A DNA stretch of 11,210 nt from Betaproteobacteria bacterium (GTDB lineage: Bacteria > Pseudomonadota > Gammaproteobacteria > Burkholderiales > Burkholderiaceae_C), in assembly GCA_009922295.1 (NCBI GenBank), contig RFWA01000051.1, positions 1 to 11,210 on the forward strand, given 5' to 3'. Position numbers and translations under genes: made by a program. Below are positions 7,361 to 11,210 of this stretch, piece by piece. How positions within the stretch are numbered: the first letter of the stretch is position 1; each line of letters begins with the position of its first letter. Under the pieces are notes generated by a model. It worked only from the letters and a program-made list of their open reading frames with translations. It made no database searches and was not told where the DNA came from.

Positions 7361-8485
7361 ATGGCCAGGCAGCATGAAAATCACCGCGAAGACGTGGTGG
7401 GTCGCGCGAATGTTGAAGACACGCCCGAGCTGCTGGCGTACTACGACGAGCTGGACCAACACCATGCTGGCGCCCTGTGGACCGTGGCCAACAAGATCGA
7501 GCCCTGGCAGCCGGTGTCGCAGTCGGTGCCGGTGGTCTGGCGCTATCAGGCTTTGCGGGCACAGGTGCTGCGGTCGCTGGAGCTGGTCACGCCCGAGAAG
7601 GCTGGCCGGCGCGTGATCTACCTGAACAACCCAGGCCGGCGCGATGTCTCGGCGGCAGTGGGCTGGCTGTACGCCGGGCTGCAAGTGATGAACCCGGGCG
7701 AAATCGCCCATTCGCACCGCCACTCGGCCTCGGCCATACGCTTCATCATGGAGGGCACGGGCGCCTACACCGTGGTCGACGGCCACAAGATGACACTGGG
7801 CGCCAATGATTTTGTGCTCACCCCAAACGGCACCTGGCATGAGCACGCCGTGGCGCCCGAAGGCAGCCCCTGCATCTGGCAAGACGGCCTTGACATTCCC
7901 TTCGTCAATGCCATGGAGGCGAACTTTTTCGAAGTGCACCCCGAACTGTCGCAAGCTGTGACCTACCCGGTGGACGACATGACCAAGACCTGGGGCAACC
8001 CCGGCCTAACGCCCGGCGGCGGTAATTGGACCAAGGGCTACAGCCCGATGTTCAAGTACGAGTGGCTGCCCACCTACGAGGCGCTGAACCAGTACGCCAG
8101 TTGCAGCGACGGCTCGCCCTTTGACGGCGTGCTGATGGAGTATGTCAACCCGGCCACCAATGGCCCGGTGATGCGCACCCTGGGGGCGTCCATGCAACTG
8201 CTGCGCCCAGGCGAACACACGCAGGCGCACCGCCACACCGGCAGCTTTTTGTACCACGTGGCCAAGGGCCGAGGCCATTCCATCATCAATGGCCAACGCT
8301 ATGACTGGCAAGAGCGCGACATTTTTTGCGTGCCCAGTTGGGCCTGGCACGAGCATGTCAATGCGTCAGCCAGCGATGATGCCTGCCTGTTCTGCCTGTC
8401 TGACCTGCCGGTGATGCGCGCGCTGGGCCTGTACCGTGAACAGGCTTTTGGCGACAACGGCGGGCGGCAACCGGTCGTGGGCTGA
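7361..8485 (+). CDS. Bicupin gentisate/salicylate 1,2-dioxygenase-like ring-cleavage enzyme
   Basis: Predicted cytoplasmic Fe(II) dioxygenase of the gentisate 1,2-dioxygenase family, which opens hydroxylated benzoate rings between the carboxyl- and hydroxyl-bearing carbons. The 374 residues hold two cupin domains. The N-terminal cupin has H119-R-H121 and H160 (in GTWHEH), the family's iron-binding triad. R127 and H162 also sit where substrate-contacting residues are placed in the family, as I remember it. The C-terminal cupin repeats the pattern (H290-R-H292 and H330 in AWHEH). Residues Y104, G106 and V85 lie in the substrate pocket region and bear on gentisate versus salicylate preference. 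ATG 7361 was chosen over an upstream in-frame ATG at 7316 because AAGGA lies at 7349-7353. No fumarylpyruvate hydrolase or maleylpyruvate isomerase gene follows in the window. The family call is firm; the exact substrate is open. Confidence 0.88.
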   Translation: MARQHENHREDVVGRANVEDTPELLAYYDELDQHHAGALWTVANKIEPWQPVSQSVPVVWRYQALRAQVLRSLELVTPEKAGRRVIYLNNPGRRDVSAAVGWLYAGLQVMNPGEIAHSHRHSASAIRFIMEGTGAYTVVDGHKMTLGANDFVLTPNGTWHEHAVAPEGSPCIWQDGLDIPFVNAMEANFFEVHPELSQAVTYPVDDMTKTWGNPGLTPGGGNWTKGYSPMFKYEWLPTYEALNQYASCSDGSPFDGVLMEYVNPATNGPVMRTLGASMQLLRPGEHTQAHRHTGSFLYHVAKGRGHSIINGQRYDWQERDIFCVPSWAWHEHVNASASDDACLFCLSDLPVMRALGLYREQAFGDNGGRQPVVG

Positions 8486-8491
8486 GAGCCA

Positions 8492-8518
8492 GGGTCGCAG
8501 TAAAACACGTAGTGACCC
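8492..8518 (+). other. Hairpin after the dioxygenase gene
   Basis: GGGTCGC (8492-8498) pairs with GTGACCC (8512-8518) over seven positions, with one G-T pair and a 13-base A-rich loop. It starts six bases after the dioxygenase stop. There is no following T tract, so it is more likely an mRNA 3'-end structure or a chance hairpin than an intrinsic terminator. Confidence 0.3.
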
Positions 8519-8685
8519 AGGCCCTGGTGGAATACATCCAGCGGCGCAAGCAGCTCCAAGTGCTGGCCCTGTTTGGCACTGTGGACTATGTGGAAGGCCA
8601 TGACGCCAAAGCCCAGCGCGACCTGGCCCGCACCCCTCTGGCCGCAGAGTGCTTCACCACTTGCCCATCTTTACACTGGACCTGA
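8497..8685 (+). pseudogene. Decayed VapB-type antitoxin fragment
   Basis: In frame with the stop at 8683-8685, the translation reads VVTQALVEYIQRRKQLQVL (from 8509), then ALFGTVDYVEGHDAKAQR. This strongly resembles the C-terminal half of VapB-like antitoxins, which typically have a helix of the type ALxEYIQRRKQ followed by LFGxxxxDPxYDYKAQR. The N-terminal half, including the DNA-binding segment and a start codon with ribosome site, is absent. The sequence after AQR does not end where such proteins normally do, and no VapC/PIN toxin frame follows. It is therefore read as a relic of a toxin-antitoxin locus between the dioxygenase and BI-1 genes. The family resemblance is from memory, and a short match could be misleading. 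Confidence 0.5.
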
Positions 8686-8817
8686 ATTTTGTTCGCTACC
8701 AGACGCACTTGCCAATATCGCTGTATTCAAACATCAAATCAAGCTCAAGCCCCCGTCAAATATGGCGATGCAGCTATATTTACTGTAGCAAGGCTGGTCG
8801 TGGCATGGCCGGGCCGC
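8686..8817. other. A+T-richer intergenic stretch, no gene seen
   Basis: With the antitoxin relic this makes a gene-free interval of 332 bases between convergent genes. It is richer in A+T than its surroundings and has short in-frame remnants without recognisable similarity. A small imperfect inverted repeat, GCTA (8773-8776) and TAGC (8786-8789) within gcagctatatttactgtagc, resembles the degenerate short repeats common between genes in this family. No T-tract terminator was found for either flanking gene. Confidence 0.4.
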
Positions 8818-9534
8818 TCAGTCGTTCGACCCGCCCAGCCCGAACAGGCTCAGCAGGCTGGTGAACAAATTGAAGACCGACACATACAGGCTGACCGTGG
8901 CCATGACGTAGTTGGTCTCGCCGCCGTTCACGATGCGGCTGGTCTCAAACAAGATCAAGCCGGCCGACAACAAAGCCACCATGGCGGACACGGCCAGGCC
9001 CAGCGCTGGCATGTCAAAAAATACACTGGCAAGACCAGCGATCAGCGCGATGACCATGCCGACAAACAAAAATCCACCCATGAAGCTGAAGTCACGCCGG
9101 GTCAGCAGCACGTAGCTCGACAGCGCCAGAAAAGTAGCGCCTGTGGCGGCCAGGGCCAGGGTGACGGTGTTGGCGCCGCCCGGCAGGGCCAGCGAATGGG
9201 TCAGCAGCGGCCCCAGCGTGTAGCCCATGAAGCCGGTCAAGGCAAAGACGGTGGGCAGCGCCCAGCCACTGTTCTGCAACTTGTGCACAGCGTAGAGCAG
9301 GCCAAAGTAGCCCACCAGCGTCAGTATCAAACCGGGCGCCGGCAATTGCAGCGTGAGCGAGGCGACAGCCACGCCAGCGCTGAACAGCAGCGTCATGGCC
9401 AAGAGCGCATAGGTATTGCGCAGGACCCGTTTGACATCGCTGGAATGCAATGCCTCGTGTTGTCCAGAAGCAGAAAGATCGCCCGGGTAGGTTTGGGCGG
9501 AGCCAGAAGGCAAGGCTGAGGGCTGGTTGTTCAT
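8818..9534 (-). CDS. Bax inhibitor-1 (BI-1/YccA) family membrane protein
   Basis: 238-residue inner-membrane protein of the BI-1/TMBIM family, whose bacterial members (YccA, YbhL, YetJ types) are associated with pH-dependent calcium leak or modulation of FtsH protease. After about 35 polar residues (Ser/Gln/His rich) there are seven hydrophobic segments. They start with YALLAMTLLFSAGVAVASL, and the fifth is the long FMGGFLFVGMVIALIAGLA. The sixth ends in the conserved ILFETSRIV, and the last is YVMATVSLYVSVFNLFTSLL, matching the family's C-terminal signature. The start ATG at 9534 is supported by AAGGAG eight bases upstream; an in-frame ATG at 9579 has no such site. The gene lies downstream of terC on the same strand with a 117-base gap. 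Physiological role here is unknown. Confidence 0.93.
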   Translation of the reverse strand: MNNQPSALPSGSAQTYPGDLSASGQHEALHSSDVKRVLRNTYALLAMTLLFSAGVAVASLTLQLPAPGLILTLVGYFGLLYAVHKLQNSGWALPTVFALTGFMGYTLGPLLTHSLALPGGANTVTLALAATGATFLALSSYVLLTRRDFSFMGGFLFVGMVIALIAGLASVFFDMPALGLAVSAMVALLSAGLILFETSRIVNGGETNYVMATVSLYVSVFNLFTSLLSLFGLGGSND

Positions 9535-9651
9535 GGTGGGCGCTCCTTTTGAGGTTGGTGGGTGGTCGAAGGCCTCCACGATAGAAGCTCGGGGCAGATT
9601 AAAAAAGCAGACAATTTCTTACCAAGACTCTTGTAAAACCTGTGGCCTCGG

Positions 9652-10599
9652 TCAGACCTTGGCGCGTCTCACGCTCAGCAGCATGGTCACCGCCAAGATG
9701 CCCACCACCACGCCCAAAGACGCCCCCACTGGGATTTTGTACACATCGATCAGGCACATCTTGGTGCCGATGAACACCAGAATCACGGCCAGCCCGTAGT
9801 TCAGCAGATGGAACTTGTCGGCCACGGCGGCGAGCAGAAAGTACATGGCGCGCAAGCCCAAAATGGCGAACACATTGCTGGTCAGCACAATGAAGGGGTC
9901 ACTGGTGATGGCAAAAATGGCGGGGATGGAGTCCACCGCAAAGATCACGTCGGTGAACGCAATCAGGCAGATCACCATGAACAGCGGCGTGGCAATTTTT
10001 CTGCCGTTTTCCACGGTCCAGAAGTTCTCTCCGTCGTAGCCCTTGCTCACCGGCAGCAGTTTGCGCAGCAACTTCAGGGCGGGGTTGTCGTCCAGGTTGG
10101 GCTCCTTGCCGGCGGCCCACCACATCTTCACGCCGGTGAGCACCAAAAACGCGCCGAACACGTACAACACCCAGTGGAATTCGGCCAACAGCCAGCCCCC
10201 CACCAGGATCATGACGGTGCGCAACACGATGGCGCCAATGATCCCGATCATCAGCACCCGCTTCTGGAACGCCGTGGGCACCGCAAAGTAGGTGAAGATC
10301 AACAAAAAGACAAAGATGTTGTCGACCGCCAGCGACTTCTCGATCAGGTAGCCGGTCAAAAACTCGAGCGACTTGGTGTTGGCCACCTCCACCGAGCCGG
10401 TGGCGTCCTTGACGGCCCACCAGAACAGGCCGTTGAACACAAAGCTCAGCGCAATCCACACCAGCGACCAGTTCAGCGCGGCCTTGACGCCAATGTCCTG
10501 CGCGCCCTGTTTTTTGAGCACCACAAAGTCAATCAGCAGCGACACCAACACGATGCCGCCAAAAGTGGCCCACAGCCAGAGGGGAGCAATAGTTTGCAT
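9652..10599 (-). CDS. TerC/Alx family integral membrane protein
   Basis: 315-residue inner-membrane protein of the TerC family, whose studied members (Alx, MntP-independent Mn exporters) export manganese or other divalent cations. About nine membrane segments are visible. Both family signatures are present: EKSLAVDN at residues 87-94 with D93, and FTDVIFAVDSIPAIFA at 215-230 with D217 and D223, the acidic residues expected to bind metal. FAILGLRAMYF follows at 244-254. The cytoplasmic loop between segments 5 and 6 contains the characteristic EPNLDDNPALKLLRK. The start ATG at 10599 has AAAGGCG about six bases upstream. A longer frame from 10764 would add 55 residues of non-membrane, arginine-rich sequence encoded by the leader and is rejected. 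The 5' leader shows long-range pairing. Metal specificity is inferred from the family only. Confidence 0.92.
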   Translation of the reverse strand: MQTIAPLWLWATFGGIVLVSLLIDFVVLKKQGAQDIGVKAALNWSLVWIALSFVFNGLFWWAVKDATGSVEVANTKSLEFLTGYLIEKSLAVDNIFVFLLIFTYFAVPTAFQKRVLMIGIIGAIVLRTVMILVGGWLLAEFHWVLYVFGAFLVLTGVKMWWAAGKEPNLDDNPALKLLRKLLPVSKGYDGENFWTVENGRKIATPLFMVICLIAFTDVIFAVDSIPAIFAITSDPFIVLTSNVFAILGLRAMYFLLAAVADKFHLLNYGLAVILVFIGTKMCLIDVYKIPVGASLGVVVGILAVTMLLSVRRAKV

Positions 10600-10690
10600 A
10601 AATCGCCTTTGCAGTTGGAAATGTTCAGACAGCCATGTGGATAAGCACACGTTTGAATGGAATATAGCCTTGTTATGCTTCTGAAAAATT

Positions 10691-10797
10691 GGAGTATTCG
10701 GGCGGCTTTGTCTGCGGTTGAGGCATTGGGACCCAGGCCTCGATTGGCTTGGGGCGCCTGCCATCCCTGAGGCCCGGTTGCGACGCGCGAATACCCC
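10691..10797 (-). promoter_or_regulatory. Structured leader upstream of terC (possible riboswitch/attenuator)
   Basis: On the terC strand GGGGTATTCG (10797-10788) pairs with CGAATACTCC (10700-10691) to give ten base pairs with one G-U, closing an 87-base interior. Inside, GGGCCTC and GAGGCCT can form a seven-pair stem, with a smaller UGGC/GCCA helix within it. The closing stem is followed on the terC strand by AATTTTT (10690-10684), as in an attenuator or intrinsic terminator, 84 bases before the terC start. TerC genes are classic targets of the manganese-sensing yybP-ykoY riboswitch, so that class is the natural hypothesis. I cannot match its conserved core with confidence, and the covering promoter would lie at or beyond the foreign junction. 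Confidence 0.4.
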
Positions 10798-10801
10798 GGC
10801 A

Positions 10802-11210
10802 AATTTGGGTGAAGGTGCAGGTTTTGTTGTGCTTGAATCTGAAAGGCTGGTGAATAAATACCAAAAAAAGCCCTATGCTGAACTAAAAGGATTTGCCAAC
10901 GCCTGTGATGCCTACCATCAAACGGCTTCATCACCAGATGGAGCAGGTGCATACAATGCAATGAAGCAGGCCATTGATAATGCGGGACTTAAAATAACCG
11001 ACATAGATTACATTAACTTACACGGCACAGCTACCTTGATAAATGATCAAAGTGAAGGCAGGGCAGTTCAACAGCTATTTGGCGATAAGGTGCCATATGC
11101 AAGTAGCACTAAATCCTTCACAGGGCATACCTTAGGCGCAGCAGGAGGAATAGAGGCTGTTTTTAGCTGTATGGCAATTAGTCACGGTATTATATTCCCG
11201 AATTTGCGAT
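10802..11210 (+). CDS. Beta-ketoacyl-ACP synthase (FabF/KS-II type), C-terminal fragment, A+T-rich
   Basis: In this frame, which has no stop to the window end, the translation begins NLGEGAGFVVLESERLVNKY. It contains NLHGTATLINDQSEG (His at 11021-11023), then STKSFTGHTLGAAGG (Lys at 11111-11113, His at 11126-11128), and ends at GIIFPNLR. These are the two catalytic histidines and the lysine of the thiolase-fold ketosynthases that elongate acyl chains on ACP. The N-terminal half with the active-site cysteine is absent: similarity begins abruptly at the G-E-G-A turn. The 3' end is cut by the window. Codons such as aaa, ata, tta and aat are frequent, unlike every other gene here. The HGTATLINDQSEGRA style recalls ketosynthases of aryl-polyene/flexirubin clusters or Bacteroidetes FabF proteins (inference). 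No start codon or ribosome site exists at the left end. Confidence 0.78.

Noticed and set aside
10636..10644. A perfect DnaA-box word (TGTGGATAA, reverse complement TTATCCACA) in the terC 5' region
   Set aside because: It is a single copy with no cluster, no A+T-rich unwinding region and no replication genes, so a chance match is more likely than an origin element.
9808..10644. A long plus-strand open frame across the TerC gene
   Set aside because: Its translation is a His/Gln/Gly-rich shadow of a membrane-protein gene read backwards. A similar plus-strand frame at 8689-9519 over the BI-1 gene is rejected for the same reason.
10653..10679. A plus-strand promoter (TTGAAT with TATGCT) pointing towards the ketosynthase fragment
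   Set aside because: The spacing is only 15 bases and there is no start codon or ribosome site downstream, so it is probably a chance match in an A+T-richer patch.
10600..10764. Extension of the TerC protein to an upstream ATG at 10764
   Set aside because: The added residues are arginine- and proline-rich, unlike TerC N-termini, and lie over the structured leader. The ATG at 10599 has a good ribosome site.
10691..10797. A firm call of a yybP-ykoY manganese riboswitch before terC
   Set aside because: The gene context fits, but I could not line up the conserved core motifs. It is kept only as a hypothesis for a structured leader.
10780..10830. An insertion-sequence end or tRNA attachment site at the foreign junction
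   Set aside because: I saw no terminal inverted repeat, direct repeat, integrase or transposase segment, or tRNA-like sequence there.
1..11210. CRISPR arrays, rRNA or tRNA genes, and prophage or defence genes
   Set aside because: I found no regularly spaced repeats, tRNA cloverleaf ends or rRNA-like segments, and no phage or defence protein families apart from the antitoxin relic.

Overview
The window looks like a chromosomal segment of a betaproteobacterium of the Comamonadaceae type (Rhodoferax/Polaromonas/Acidovorax-like). This rests on the G+C-rich codon use, the protein families and their order, and a palindromic intergenic repeat (ctgcccccc-ga-ggggg ... ggggcggccc) that I remember as abundant in that family. 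The last ~410 bases (from about 10800) do not fit. They are A+T-rich and encode the C-terminal half of a ketosynthase of Bacteroidetes-like character, cut off abruptly at its left end.

Layout. 1-6472 (+): a tightly packed branched-chain-amino-acid-type ABC importer operon, livH (5'-truncated by the window), livM, livG, livF, an AMP-forming acyl-CoA ligase gene, and a periplasmic binding protein gene. Starts and stops overlap or lie within 20 bases. A strong intrinsic terminator at 6506-6532 closes the operon. 6594-6842 (+): a small cysteine-rich DUF1272-type protein. 6963-8485 (+): a VOC/glyoxalase-fold protein and, 17 bases on, a bicupin gentisate/salicylate 1,2-dioxygenase-like enzyme. 8486-8817: no intact gene, but a decayed fragment resembling the C-terminal part of a VapB-type antitoxin. 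8818-9534 (-): a Bax-inhibitor-1 family membrane protein. 9652-10599 (-): a TerC-family membrane protein, preceded by a leader with a 10-bp long-range stem. About 10800-11210 (+): the ketosynthase fragment, running off the window end.

How the genes may work together. The binding protein, two permeases and two ATPases form one HAAT-family importer. An acyl-CoA ligase gene lies between the ATPase and binding-protein genes, overlapping livF. This suggests the imported solute is a carboxylic acid (aromatic or aliphatic) that is activated with CoA on entry, rather than leucine, isoleucine or valine. The VOC/dioxygenase pair downstream is a separate transcription unit, but it also points to aromatic acid catabolism. 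The BI-1 and TerC genes are ordinary membrane-protein genes on the other strand.

I see no clearly new multi-gene system. The points most worth a second look are the sharp foreign junction at ~10800, the repeat-derived N-terminus of LivG, the structured terC leader, and the ligase embedded in the liv operon.
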